Positions 17,674-26,209 of a stretch of DNA of 64,000 nt are shown one piece after another. This DNA comes from Novosphingobium meiothermophilum. Its GTDB lineage: Bacteria > Pseudomonadota > Alphaproteobacteria > Sphingomonadales > Sphingomonadaceae. Positions within the stretch are counted from its first letter, which is position 1, and each line of letters opens with the position of its first letter. The stretch spans positions 1 to 64,000 of the forward strand of contig NZ_QGHL01000014.1 of NCBI RefSeq assembly GCF_003171715.1. Reading direction: 5' to 3'. The position numbers and the translations under genes are program-made. The notes under the pieces were generated by a model that worked only from the letters and a program-made list of their open reading frames with translations, searched no databases and had not been told where the DNA came from.

Positions 17674-18129
17674 ATGCGCCTGTCCAGCATGGCCGATTAT
17701 GCCGTTGTCACGATGAGCGCCGCCGCGCGCCACTGCGGTCTGTCGGGTGGCACGGGGCAGCGCATCTCTGCCCAGCAACTGGCCGATGAAACCGGTCTGC
17801 CTGCGCCAACGGTGCAGAAGCTGGTCAGCAAGCTTTCTGCCGCCGGACTGCTGAAGGCAGTGCGCGGCGCGCGGGGCGGGCTGAAACTGGCGCGCCCGGC
17901 GGCGGCTATCACTTTGGCGGATATCGTCGAGGCCGTGGAAGGCCCCATTGCGCTGACGCCGTGCAGCGAGCATGGGCGGCACGATTGCACGCTTGAGGCC
18001 GCCTGCACCGTCCGTCCGCACTGGCCTGCCGTGGATGCGGCGCTGCGCGGCGCGCTGGCGGGCATACCGCTTACCCAATTGTCCCGTCCTGCCGGTGCAG
18101 CGGCATTGTCGGCTGAGGTTATGGCATGA
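17674..18129 (+). CDS. Rrf2 family Fe-S regulator of the SUF operon (IscR/SufR-like)
   Basis: 151 residues. The winged helix at the N-terminus includes [20 protein letters not shown], and the cluster-binding segment has C97, C105 and C111 with H116 nearby, close to the C-x5-C-x5-C plus His pattern of IscR but with a longer first spacing. It is the first gene of the SUF operon and overlaps sufB (ATGA at 18126-18129). By family knowledge it senses cluster status and represses the operon when clusters are plentiful. The inverted repeat at 17623-17662 is a candidate site. Confidence 0.9.
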   Translation: MRLSSMADYAVVTMSAAARHCGLSGGTGQRISAQQLADETGLPAPTVQKLVSKLSAAGLLKAVRGARGGLKLARPAAAITLADIVEAVEGPIALTPCSEHGRHDCTLEAACTVRPHWPAVDAALRGALAGIPLTQLSRPAGAAALSAEVMA

Positions 18130-19607
18130 CTGATAACGTGGAAGTGAAGGATCAGGCTGCCCGCGAAGCTGCCGCCAGAGTGGCCGAATACGAGCATGGC
18201 TGGGTTGCGGACATAGAGCAGGAATACGGGCCGAAGGGCCTGTCGGAAGAGACGGTCCGCTTCATTTCGGCCAGGAAGGACGAGCCCGAATGGATGCTGG
18301 AATGGCGCCTGAAGGCCTATCGCCACTGGCTCACCATGCCCACGCCGGACTGGGCCAAGCTGAACATTCCCCCGATCGATTACAACGAAGCCTATTACTG
18401 GGCCGCGCCCAAGGCCAAGCCCAAGCTCGGCAGCCTTGACGAGGTCGATCCGGAAATCCTGCGCGTCTATGAAAAGCTGGGCATTCCGCTGGAAGAGCAG
18501 AAAGTGCTCGCCGGCGTGGAGGGCGCGCGCAAGGTGGCGGTCGACGCGGTGTTCGACAGCGTTTCGGTGGCCACCACCTTCCGCAAGGAACTGGAAGCGG
18601 CGGGCGTCATCTTCCGCTCGATCTCCGAAGCGATCCGCGAGTATCCGGACCTCGTGAAGAAGTGGCTGGGCAAGGTCGTGCCGATGCACGACAACTTCTT
18701 CGCCACGTTGAACTGCGCGGTCTTTTCCGACGGCACCTTCGTCTATATCCCCGAAGGCGTGCGCTGCCCGATGGAGCTGTCCACCTATTTCCGCATCAAC
18801 GCGGAAAACACCGGGCAGTTCGAACGCACCCTGATCGTGGCGGACAAGGGCAGTTACGTGTCCTATCTCGAAGGCTGCACCGCCCCTCAACGCGATGAAA
18901 ACCAGCTTCACGCCGCCGTGGTGGAACTCGTCGCGCTCGACGATGCCGAGATCAAGTATTCCACCGTTCAGAACTGGTATCCCGGCGATGCGCAAGGCCG
19001 GGGCGGCATCTACAATTTCGTGACCAAGCGTGCGCTGTGCCAGGGCGCGCGCAGCAAGGTTTCGTGGACGCAGGTGGAAACCGGCTCGGCCATTACGTGG
19101 AAGTATCCGAGCTGCGTGCTGAACGGCGAGGATTCGGTGGGCGAGTTCTACTCGGTCGCTGTCACCAACAACCACCAGCAGGCCGATACCGGCACCAAGA
19201 TGATCCACAATGGCAAGGGGTCGCGCTCGACCATCGTGTCGAAGGGGATCTCGGCCGGCAAGAGCAACAACACCTATCGCGGCCTCGTCCGCGTGGCCCC
19301 GCAGGCCGAAGGCGTGCGCAACTTCACCCAGTGCGACAGCCTGCTGCTGGGAGCCGAATGCGGCGCGCACACCGTGCCCTATATCGAGGTGAAGAACCCC
19401 AGCGCCACGATCGAACACGAAGCCACCACCAGCAAGATCAGCGACGACCAGCTGTTCTACGCCATGCAGCGCGGCCTCGATCAGGAAAGCGCGGTTGCCC
19501 TGATCGTCAACGGCTTCGCGCGCGAAGTGCTCCAGCAACTGCCGATGGAGTTTGCCGTGGAAGCGCAGAAGCTGCTCGGAATCAGTCTTGAAGGATCGGT
19601 CGGTTGA
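18126..19607 (+). CDS. sufB: Fe-S cluster assembly scaffold subunit SufB
   Basis: 493 residues, full length. It has the beta-helix core of the SufBCD scaffold with conserved stretches [37 protein letters not shown] and [11 protein letters not shown]-like sequence, and the functional cysteine region EGCTAP. SufB builds the nascent 4Fe-4S cluster together with SufC and SufD in the cytosol. The start overlaps the regulator stop and the stop overlaps the TTG of the next gene, so translation is coupled on both sides. Confidence 0.96.
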   Translation: MTDNVEVKDQAAREAAARVAEYEHGWVADIEQEYGPKGLSEETVRFISARKDEPEWMLEWRLKAYRHWLTMPTPDWAKLNIPPIDYNEAYYWAAPKAKPKLGSLDEVDPEILRVYEKLGIPLEEQKVLAGVEGARKVAVDAVFDSVSVATTFRKELEAAGVIFRSISEAIREYPDLVKKWLGKVVPMHDNFFATLNCAVFSDGTFVYIPEGVRCPMELSTYFRINAENTGQFERTLIVADKGSYVSYLEGCTAPQRDENQLHAAVVELVALDDAEIKYSTVQNWYPGDAQGRGGIYNFVTKRALCQGARSKVSWTQVETGSAITWKYPSCVLNGEDSVGEFYSVAVTNNHQQADTGTKMIHNGKGSRSTIVSKGISAGKSNNTYRGLVRVAPQAEGVRNFTQCDSLLLGAECGAHTVPYIEVKNPSATIEHEATTSKISDDQLFYAMQRGLDQESAVALIVNGFAREVLQQLPMEFAVEAQKLLGISLEGSVG

Positions 19608-20113
19608 AGAAGACTCTCTCCATCCGCCCTGTCGGCGAACGTGCCGAAGCGCCCAAGATCCAGAAGAAGGGGCGCGGCTGGGCCATTTCAGGCTCGCGCC
19701 TTGATGCGATCCATGATCGTGCACGCCAGCTTCGCCGCGAACCGGACGAGGCGCATGTCGCGCTGGCAGAGGAACTGGCCAAGGAAGACCTCGGCAAATA
19801 CCGGTTCAAGCGCTATGCCGTGATCGGCTCGGCCATCGTCGATTTCGCCAGCCAGCCCTTGAAGCTGGTCGTTGCGCTTGATCGGGGCGAGGCGCCGGAA
19901 ATCGAGCGCCGCCGCGATGCCAGCCTTGCCGAAGTCGGCCTCAAGGTGATCCGCTATGATGCAGCCGAAGTGCTCGGCGATCCCGAAGGCGCCTGCGCGG
20001 CTGTCCTGCGCGAGATGAAGGCCCGCTACGACGAACTGCGCGCCGCCGCCCGGCCCAAGCGACCCTCCCAAACGCGCTCCGGCGCCCGCCCGCAGCGCAC
20101 CGTTCGCGGTTGA
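19604..20113 (+). CDS. DUF559 (very-short-patch-repair-like) protein inside the SUF operon
   Basis: 169 residues from a TTG that overlaps the sufB stop (TTGA). [28 protein letters not shown] and [14 protein letters not shown] match the DUF559 fold, a PD-(D/E)XK nuclease relative. D80 of the VDF motif is kept, but the normal ELDGGQH motif appears as ALDRGEAP: the acidic residue at 91 is alanine and the histidine is lost. The basic tail (residues 143-169) is arginine- and proline-rich. Its placement between sufB and sufC with overlapping codons means it is made with the SUF machinery. It may be a non-catalytic nucleic-acid-binding protein; the function is unknown. Confidence 0.75.
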   Translation: MKKTLSIRPVGERAEAPKIQKKGRGWAISGSRLDAIHDRARQLRREPDEAHVALAEELAKEDLGKYRFKRYAVIGSAIVDFASQPLKLVVALDRGEAPEIERRRDASLAEVGLKVIRYDAAEVLGDPEGACAAVLREMKARYDELRAAARPKRPSQTRSGARPQRTVRG

Positions 20114-20124
20114 AAGACAGACCC

Positions 20125-20868
20125 ATGCTCAAGATTGAAAACCTCCAGGCCACCGTTGCCGACAAGCCGATCCTCAAGGGTCTTTCGCTCACCATAAATG
20201 CGGGCGAGGTCCATGCCATCATGGGGCCGAACGGGGCGGGAAAGTCCACGCTGGGTTATACGCTTGGCGGGCGGCCCGGCTATGAAGTGACCGGCGGCTC
20301 GGCCACGCTGGACGGCGCCGATCTGCTGGCGATGGAACCGCACGAGCGCGCGGCGGCGGGCCTGTTCCTCGGCTTCCAGTATCCGGTCGAGATTCCGGGC
20401 GTATCGTTCGTCCAGTTCCTGCGCGAAGCGGCCAATGCGCAGCGCAAGAGCCGGGGCCAGGCACCGCTTTCGGGCGGAGAGTTCCTCAGGCTCGCCAAGG
20501 AGAAGGCCGCCCTGCTGCGCATGGACATGGAAATGCTCAAGCGCCCGGTGAACGTCGGCTTTTCGGGCGGTGAGAAGAAGCGCGCCGAGATGGTCCAGAT
20601 GGGCATTCTCGATCCCAAGATCGCCATCCTCGATGAAACCGATTCCGGTCTCGACATCGACGCGCTGCGCATCTGCGGCGAAGGCATCAACGCCATCATG
20701 CGCAAGAGCGACAAGGCCGTGCTGCTCATCACCCACTACCAGCGCCTGCTCGATTACGTGAAGCCGGATTTCGTCCACGTGCTGGCCGGTGGCCGCATCG
20801 TGAAGAGCGGCGGCCCGGAACTGGCGCTCGAACTTGAAGAGCACGGCTACGAGGCTGTCGCGGCATGA
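20125..20868 (+). CDS. sufC: Fe-S assembly ATPase SufC
   Basis: 247 residues from the ATG at 20125; a TTG at 20110 overlapping the previous stop would add five residues. Walker A is GPNGAGKST at 34-42, the ABC signature FSGGEKKR, Walker B IAILDETDSGLD. SufC binds SufB and SufD and drives opening of the scaffold by ATP hydrolysis. The stop overlaps the sufD start (ATGA). Confidence 0.96.
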   Translation: MLKIENLQATVADKPILKGLSLTINAGEVHAIMGPNGAGKSTLGYTLGGRPGYEVTGGSATLDGADLLAMEPHERAAAGLFLGFQYPVEIPGVSFVQFLREAANAQRKSRGQAPLSGGEFLRLAKEKAALLRMDMEMLKRPVNVGFSGGEKKRAEMVQMGILDPKIAILDETDSGLDIDALRICGEGINAIMRKSDKAVLLITHYQRLLDYVKPDFVHVLAGGRIVKSGGPELALELEEHGYEAVAA

Positions 20869-21602
20869 GCGAGGCTCTGGCCCTGCCCACGCGCAAGGAC
20901 GAAGCGTTCCGCTATTCCGATCTTGCCGCGCTGGAGACGCTCTGGCCGGTGCCCCGGCGCGACATCCATGTTGCGGCGGGCGAACAGGGCGCAAGCACCG
21001 TCGTGATCGATGGCGCCAATGATGCCGCGCAGGATATCGTCATCACGCTGGAGGACGGCGCGGAGTATGATCTGCGCCTGCTCAACGCCGGGTCCGCCTA
21101 TGGCCGCATTGCGGTCAGGGTCAGGCTGGGCAAGGGCGCGAAGTTCCATCTGGGAGCGGCGCAGATTGCAGGCGGCCAGCAGACCGCCGAGATCGTCACC
21201 GAAGTCGTCCATGCCGAGCCTGATGCGATCTCAAGCCAGGTCGTTCGCTCGGTCCTTGGCGGCAAGGCCACCGGCACATATCTGGGCCGTGTGGTCGTGG
21301 CGCGCGGGGCCATCGGCACTGATGGGGAGCAATCCATCCGGGCCATGCTGCTGGATCGCACCGCTACCGCCAATGCCCGCCCGGAGCTTGAAATCTTCGC
21401 GGATGATGTGAAGTGCGCGCATGGCTGCGCGGTGGGTGAACTGGACGCGCAGGGCCTGTTCTATCTGCAATCGCGCGGCCTGCCGCCCGCCGAGGCCAAG
21501 AAGCTGATGCTTCAGGCGTTCATCGCCGAAGCCTTTGTCGGCGCGGCCGACGAGGAGGCACTGACCAGAGCCGCATTGCAGGCGCTGGAGGCGCTGCTGT
21601 GA
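20865..21602 (+). CDS. sufD: Fe-S assembly protein SufD (short form)
   Basis: 245 residues, far shorter than the roughly 420 of E. coli SufD. The beta-helix core and the conserved C-terminal segment ADDVKCAHGCAVGELD and QSRGLPPAEAKKLM are present, while much of the N-terminal helical part is missing. SufD pairs with SufB to form the cluster scaffold and contributes a histidine near the SufB-SufD interface, here probably the H of KCAHG. Short SufD is expected in sphingomonads. The stop overlaps the sufS GTG. Confidence 0.92.
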   Translation: MSEALALPTRKDEAFRYSDLAALETLWPVPRRDIHVAAGEQGASTVVIDGANDAAQDIVITLEDGAEYDLRLLNAGSAYGRIAVRVRLGKGAKFHLGAAQIAGGQQTAEIVTEVVHAEPDAISSQVVRSVLGGKATGTYLGRVVVARGAIGTDGEQSIRAMLLDRTATANARPELEIFADDVKCAHGCAVGELDAQGLFYLQSRGLPPAEAKKLMLQAFIAEAFVGAADEEALTRAALQALEALL

Positions 21603-22810
21603 CCACCGCAACGCTTGCCCGCGATGCGATCTGGCCCGGATTAGTGAACCCGGAAGGTAGCCGCTGGCACTATCTTGATACCGCCGCCACCGCGCAGAAG
21701 CCGCAAGTGGTGATCGATGCCATGATCCGCGCGCTGGGCAGCGATTACGCGACGGTCCATCGCGGCGTCTATGCCCGCTCGGCCGACATGACGCTGGCCT
21801 TCGAGGCAGCGCGGCGCAAGGTGGCCGGCCTGATCGGCGGGGACGAGGGCGAGATCGTCTTTACGCGCGGCGCGACCGAGGCGATCAATCTCGTCGCCCA
21901 GACATGGGGGCAGGCGAATCTCAAGGCGGGCGACCGCATCCTGATCTCCACGCTGGAACACCATGCCAATATCGTGCCCTGGCAGATGCTGCGCGAGCGG
22001 ACCGGGGTTGCAATCGACGTATGTCCGCTGACCGATGACGGGCGCATCGATCTTGATGCGGCGGAGCGGATGCTCACCCCGGCGCACCGGCTGGTGGCGC
22101 TGGCACATGTCTCGAACGTGCTCGGCTCGGTGCTCGATGCGCCGTGCGCGGTGGCTCTGGCGCGCTCGGTCGGCGCGAAGATCCTGCTGGATGGCTGCCA
22201 GTCGGTTGCGCGCCTGCGCGTGGACGTGAAGGCGCTGGATGCCGATTTCTATGTGTTCTCGGCGCACAAGCTCTATGGTCCCACCGGCATCGGTGCCTTG
22301 TGGGCAAAGGCCGAGATCCTCGATGCCATGCCTCCGTGGCAGGGCGGCGGCGCGATGATCGACCGCGTCACCTTCGAGCGCACCACTTATGCCCCTGCGC
22401 CGCAGCGCTTCGAGGCGGGAACGCCTGCCATTGTCGAGGCCATCGGCTTCGGTGCAGCGGTCGATTTCGTGACCGGACAGGGGCTTGATGCGATCCATGC
22501 CCATGAATGCGCACTGGTGCAGGCCGCGCGCGAGGCGCTGCGCGGCATCAACGCGGTGCGCCTGTTCGGGCCGGAAGACAGCGCAGGGATTGTCAGCTTC
22601 GCGCTGGAAGGCGTGCATCCGCACGATCTGGGCACGATCCTTGACGAAGAGGGCGTAGCGATCCGCGCCGGGCATCACTGCGCCCAGCCACTGATGGCGC
22701 ACCTTGGCGTGCCGGCCACGGCGCGGGCCAGTTTCGGCATCTACAGCGATGAAAGCGATATAGCCGCGCTGGTGCGCGGGATCGAACGGACCAGGAGGAT
22801 CTTCGGATGA
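21599..22810 (+). CDS. sufS: Cysteine desulfurase SufS
   Basis: 403 residues from a GTG overlapping the sufD stop. The PLP lysine lies in FSAHKLYGPTGIG, and the catalytic cysteine in IRAGHHCAQPLM, in the class II arrangement, with RASFGIYSDESDI at the C-terminus. It takes sulfur from cysteine and forms an enzyme persulfide for the SufBCD scaffold. There is no sufE or sufU gene in this operon, so the sulfur acceptor must come from elsewhere or be unnecessary. Confidence 0.95.
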   Translation: MTTATLARDAIWPGLVNPEGSRWHYLDTAATAQKPQVVIDAMIRALGSDYATVHRGVYARSADMTLAFEAARRKVAGLIGGDEGEIVFTRGATEAINLVAQTWGQANLKAGDRILISTLEHHANIVPWQMLRERTGVAIDVCPLTDDGRIDLDAAERMLTPAHRLVALAHVSNVLGSVLDAPCAVALARSVGAKILLDGCQSVARLRVDVKALDADFYVFSAHKLYGPTGIGALWAKAEILDAMPPWQGGGAMIDRVTFERTTYAPAPQRFEAGTPAIVEAIGFGAAVDFVTGQGLDAIHAHECALVQAAREALRGINAVRLFGPEDSAGIVSFALEGVHPHDLGTILDEEGVAIRAGHHCAQPLMAHLGVPATARASFGIYSDESDIAALVRGIERTRRIFG

Positions 22811-23325
22811 GTGCAAGCGATCCCCGACAGGAAACAGGGTTTGCGGTGGAGGAAGTGGCGCAGGTCAGCCCGCCGCGCCGTGCGCGGGTTGATGACATTG
22901 CCGAACCGGCAGGCGATGCGGCAACCACCGAAACGGCTGCCGAAAAGCTTGAGCGCAAGCGCGACTATCTGGAAGGCTTCCTTGCCGCCAAGCCCGCAGG
23001 CGCTTCCCCCGGCGAGCCGGGCGGCGATCTTTACGAAGGAGTCATCGCCGCGCTGCGCGAGATTTTCGATCCGGAAATCCCGGTCAACATCTATGACCTT
23101 GGCCTGATCTACGGGGTAGAGGTTTCCGATGAAGCCGATGTCACCGTGACGATGACGCTGACCACGCCGCATTGCCCCGTGGCCGAATCGATGCCGGGCG
23201 AGGTGGAGCTGCGGGTCTCCTCGGTGCCCGGTGTGCGTGATGCCGAAGTCAATCTGGTGTGGGATCCGCCGTGGGATCCTGCCAAGATGAGCGACGAGGC
23301 CAAGCTTGAGCTGGGAATGCTCTGA
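22807..23325 (+). CDS. sufT: SUF-associated MIP18/DUF59 protein (SufT-like)
   Basis: 172 residues. A variable, charged N-terminal extension of about 70 residues precedes a DUF59 domain with DPEIPVNIYDLGLIYGVEV and TTPHCPVAESMPGEVE, which contains the conserved cysteine. In bacteria SufT-type proteins help mature or deliver clusters, especially 4Fe-4S. The start overlaps the sufS stop. The name SufT is used for the DUF59 protein of SUF operons; its exact role here is inferred. Confidence 0.88.
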   Translation: MSASDPRQETGFAVEEVAQVSPPRRARVDDIAEPAGDAATTETAAEKLERKRDYLEGFLAAKPAGASPGEPGGDLYEGVIAALREIFDPEIPVNIYDLGLIYGVEVSDEADVTVTMTLTTPHCPVAESMPGEVELRVSSVPGVRDAEVNLVWDPPWDPAKMSDEAKLELGML

Positions 23326-23360
23326 GCAATTTTCGAACAAGGCCCCATATAGGTGCTGCC

Positions 23361-23729
23361 ATGACGACCGAGACCCAGACCAGACCCCGCCGCCCGCGCC
23401 CTGCCGCCGTGGTGCTGACGCCCGCCGCCGAGGCGCGCATTGCCCATCTGATGGCCACCGCCCCCGAAGGCGCGATAGGGGTCAAGCTGTCCACCCCGCG
23501 CCGGGGCTGTTCGGGCCTTGCCTATTCGGTCGATTACGTGACCGAGGCCAGCCCGCTGGACGAGAAGATCGAGACGCCGGGCGGCCTGTTCTTCATCGAC
23601 AGCGCGTCGGTGCTCTATCTCATCGGCAGCACGATGGACTGGCAGGAGGACGATTTCACCGCCGGCTTCGTCTTCCAGAACCCGAATGCCAAGGGATCAT
23701 GCGGTTGCGGGGAAAGCTTCACCGTCTGA
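23361..23729 (+). CDS. sufA: A-type Fe-S carrier SufA
   Basis: 122 residues with the three A-type carrier cysteines at C50, C114 and C116 (RGCSGLAY and GSCGCGESF). The first 15 residues are basic and non-conserved. It accepts clusters from SufBCD and hands them to apoproteins. It is last in the operon, 35 bases after the SufT-like gene, the only real gap among these genes. Confidence 0.94.
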   Translation: MTTETQTRPRRPRPAAVVLTPAAEARIAHLMATAPEGAIGVKLSTPRRGCSGLAYSVDYVTEASPLDEKIETPGGLFFIDSASVLYLIGSTMDWQEDDFTAGFVFQNPNAKGSCGCGESFTV

Positions 23730-23775
23730 TCCGCCGGGCAGGTCTGATCCGTCATTAAAGGCTGCTTGCCACCTT

Positions 23776-23820
23776 GCGGTTCTCCCGGTTCAATCAGGCA
23801 GGTTGAACACCGGGAGCCGC
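23776..23820 (+). promoter_or_regulatory. Hairpin that encloses the ribosome-binding site of the MpaB-like gene
   Basis: GCGG, CTCCCGG and TTCAA (23776-23793, with a TT bulge) pair with TTGAA, CCGGGAG and CCGC (23803-23820, with a CA bulge) around a 9-base loop, 16 base pairs in all. The GGGAG ribosome-binding site (23812-23816) is inside the stem, 7 bases before the ATG at 23824. It could also act as the 3' end of the SUF transcript, but no T run follows. Confidence 0.6.
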
Positions 23821-23823
23821 GCG

Positions 23824-25179
23824 ATGCACAGCCTTGATGACCTGCGCCGGAAGGTTGAAAGCCAGAAGACCGGCAACCCCGCGATGTATGGCGGCATCGA
23901 TTTTGCCGCCCGGCCCGAACGCCTGCTGCCCCATGACCCGACCGGTGGGCAGGCGCATCTATCCGAACTGCGCGGGCGGTTCGCCGCCGATGCGCCGCGC
24001 CTGCTGGAAAACCGCGAACTGATGGGCCGCATGGCGCTCTACACCATGCTGGGCGATACGGTGGCCGATCCCTATGCCGCGCTCATGCCGCAGCGCGGCT
24101 TCCGCCCGCTGGTGGAGATGCTGGTGAGGGCCTGCGACGAGGGGGTGGAGGCCGTGACCGAGGCGCCGCCGGAACTGGTGCGCTTCATCCGCGCGATGGA
24201 AGACACGCCGCCGTGGGTGGACATGACGCTGATCGAGCGCGGGGCGCGCATCCAGCGCAATGCCATGGCCAATTTCGCGCCATGGGCAATTCGCGGCGGG
24301 TTCATCGCCACTTTCATGAACAAGTATGCCGCCCTGCCCATGGCGCTGACGGGCACGCTTTCGCACAAGACGGCGGCGCGCCGGATCAAGGAGACCGCCA
24401 CCTTCTTTGCCACCAGCACCCTGCCCGGCGCGCTCAGGCGCGATGGCGCGGGTTTCAAGGCGGCGGCGATGGTGCGCCTGATGCATTCGATGGTGCGTTT
24501 CAACGTGCTGTCGCAGGGCCGGTGGGACCAGACCGTCTATGGCATCCCGATCCCGCAGGTCGACCAGATGCCCGCCGGGCTAATCGGCGATTTCTTCCTG
24601 TCGTCAGGCGCCTTGCAGCAAGGGCGCAGCACCTTCAACGCGGATGAACGCGCGCAGGTGGAACTTTCGCGCTATCGCTGCTTCCTGCTGGGCCTGCCGC
24701 AGGATCTGTTGGGCGACAATCCGCGCGACGTGGTGGATCTCTGGAACGCGCGGATGCTATCCCTGCGTCGCGGATTCGACCCGCAAACCTGCGGCGCACT
24801 GCTGAAGGCCACGATGCAGGCGCGGCTGGGCGATACTTCAACCCCGGCGGGCGCGCTGCGCGAACGCTTCGAGCGGAGCTTTTCCAAGATCTACTTCCTG
24901 CAGAACTTCTGCGACGGCAGGGACGAGCGCGCAAAGGCCTTCGGCGTTCCGATAAGCGCGGTGGACAAGGCGCGCGCCGCCGTGGTGGGGGCGCATGTCT
25001 TTGGGCGGATGCGCGCCTATACGGCCGCCGCGAAAGTGCCGGTGCTGGGTGCGATTGCTGATCGGCGGCTGACCGCGCGGCTGCGACGCTACCTTGGCAC
25101 GCTTGGCCATGCCGAGTTCACCAGCGATGCAGCGCAATACCGGCCCGCGCCGCTGAAGGGCGAAGCTGCAACCGTCTGA
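23824..25179 (+). CDS. MpaB/Lcp family (DUF2236) heme-type oxygenase
   Basis: 451 residues from the ATG at 23824. The all-helical DUF2236 domain is recognisable by RNAMANFAPWAIRGGFIATF, RRIKETATFFA and AAMVRLMHSMVRFNV; the histidine of RLMHSMVR corresponds to the proposed axial heme ligand in latex-clearing proteins and fungal MpaB. Characterised members cleave polyisoprene or prenyl side chains oxidatively. There is no signal peptide, so it is probably cytosolic. It follows sufA by 94 bases and has its ribosome-binding site in a hairpin. Substrate unknown. Confidence 0.82.
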   Translation: MHSLDDLRRKVESQKTGNPAMYGGIDFAARPERLLPHDPTGGQAHLSELRGRFAADAPRLLENRELMGRMALYTMLGDTVADPYAALMPQRGFRPLVEMLVRACDEGVEAVTEAPPELVRFIRAMEDTPPWVDMTLIERGARIQRNAMANFAPWAIRGGFIATFMNKYAALPMALTGTLSHKTAARRIKETATFFATSTLPGALRRDGAGFKAAAMVRLMHSMVRFNVLSQGRWDQTVYGIPIPQVDQMPAGLIGDFFLSSGALQQGRSTFNADERAQVELSRYRCFLLGLPQDLLGDNPRDVVDLWNARMLSLRRGFDPQTCGALLKATMQARLGDTSTPAGALRERFERSFSKIYFLQNFCDGRDERAKAFGVPISAVDKARAAVVGAHVFGRMRAYTAAAKVPVLGAIADRRLTARLRRYLGTLGHAEFTSDAAQYRPAPLKGEAATV

Positions 25180-25199
25180 ACCTGCCGCCGAAGGGTGGT

Positions 25200-26144
25200 T
25201 CAGTCCCCGCCTTCTAGGAAGCGCAGCAGCGCCTGATCGAGCGGATCGACCTGATCGTTGGCGTCGATCTGCGATTCCAGCCAGAGCCGTTCGGCATCGG
25301 TCACGCCGTGGTCCCCGGCGGCTTCGGTGGCAATGTCGCGCATCGGCTGCTTGCGGCCGAAGGTCACTTCGCGCAGGCCTTGCGCAAAGCCGCTGGCGCT
25401 GGTGCTCGCCATGCGCCCGAAGAAGCGTCCGACGTGGCTCGTGCGGTCGTTCATGAAGGCTTCGAGTTCACCCGCGCGTTCGCGCGAAAGGCCCTTCGCG
25501 CCGTTCCAGCCCTGAAGGTAGTTGCCCACCCCCTGCACGAAGAGGCGCTCCCATTCCGGAGCATTGGGCGCGCCCAGCGTGCGGTCCTTGAGGCGGAAGA
25601 GCATTTCGGCCTCGCGCTGGCTGACGCCTGCCGGGCGCTCTCCGCCTGATGCGAAGATGGTGCGCCGGATCAGCGCACATTCGGCTGCGGTTATCACGCC
25701 GGGTTGCAGTTCGCCGCCGCAGCGGGTGGGGCCTTCACCGCTCAGCACTTCGCGTTCAAGCTGTTCAAGCACGAACAGGCGCAGCGCTTCGGGCGCGGAC
25801 AGCGCCTTTTCCAGCACGCGCACCAGCAGTTCCAGTTCGGTCAGGCTTTCCACCTTGCCATCGTGCGATACGCGCTCGATCAGCCAGCGGGCGTTCTCGT
25901 CCGAGACATGGCCGCGCGGCTCGGTGCCGTTGACGGTGAACTCCACCAGCGCCTCAAGGAAGAAATCCGACCATTCGCGCGTGGGTGCGGCAAGCTGGTC
26001 GTTCATGATGAAGATGGCCTCGGCCTCTTCGGGATCGATCTTGCCATCAGGCCACGCCGCGCGGCGCAGCGCAAGGATTTCGTCGGCGGAAATCGTGCCG
26101 TCCCCGGCGGCCTGCGCGGCCAGTGCGCGGAAATGCAAGGTCAT
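25200..26144 (-). CDS. Hypothetical protein with repeated EF-hand/TerB-like units
   Basis: 314 residues, no named family recognised. At least three similar units of about 100 residues can be seen, each with an acidic loop and helix: GDGTISADE near the start, PDGKIDPEEAEAIF, HDGKVESLTELELL, and NDQVDPLDQALLRFL at the end, plus two copies of an ND...W..FF or W..LF element. The loops resemble EF-hand calcium sites or TerB-like metal-binding segments. No signal peptide or membrane segment is seen. It is transcribed alone toward the MpaB-like gene; calcium or metal binding is a guess. Confidence 0.75.
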   Translation of the reverse strand: MTLHFRALAAQAAGDGTISADEILALRRAAWPDGKIDPEEAEAIFIMNDQLAAPTREWSDFFLEALVEFTVNGTEPRGHVSDENARWLIERVSHDGKVESLTELELLVRVLEKALSAPEALRLFVLEQLEREVLSGEGPTRCGGELQPGVITAAECALIRRTIFASGGERPAGVSQREAEMLFRLKDRTLGAPNAPEWERLFVQGVGNYLQGWNGAKGLSRERAGELEAFMNDRTSHVGRFFGRMASTSASGFAQGLREVTFGRKQPMRDIATEAAGDHGVTDAERLWLESQIDANDQVDPLDQALLRFLEGGD

Positions 26145-26209
26145 GCGTATCTGGTCCCTTCCTGCACCGGCGTGGCGGCGATCCTGCGCTGGGACTTAAG
26201 GGAAAGCGC

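Noticed and set aside
17697-19724. A 675-codon minus-strand frame across sufB and the Rrf2 gene
   Set aside because: Covered by well-conserved SUF genes on the plus strand; composition is that of a mirror frame.
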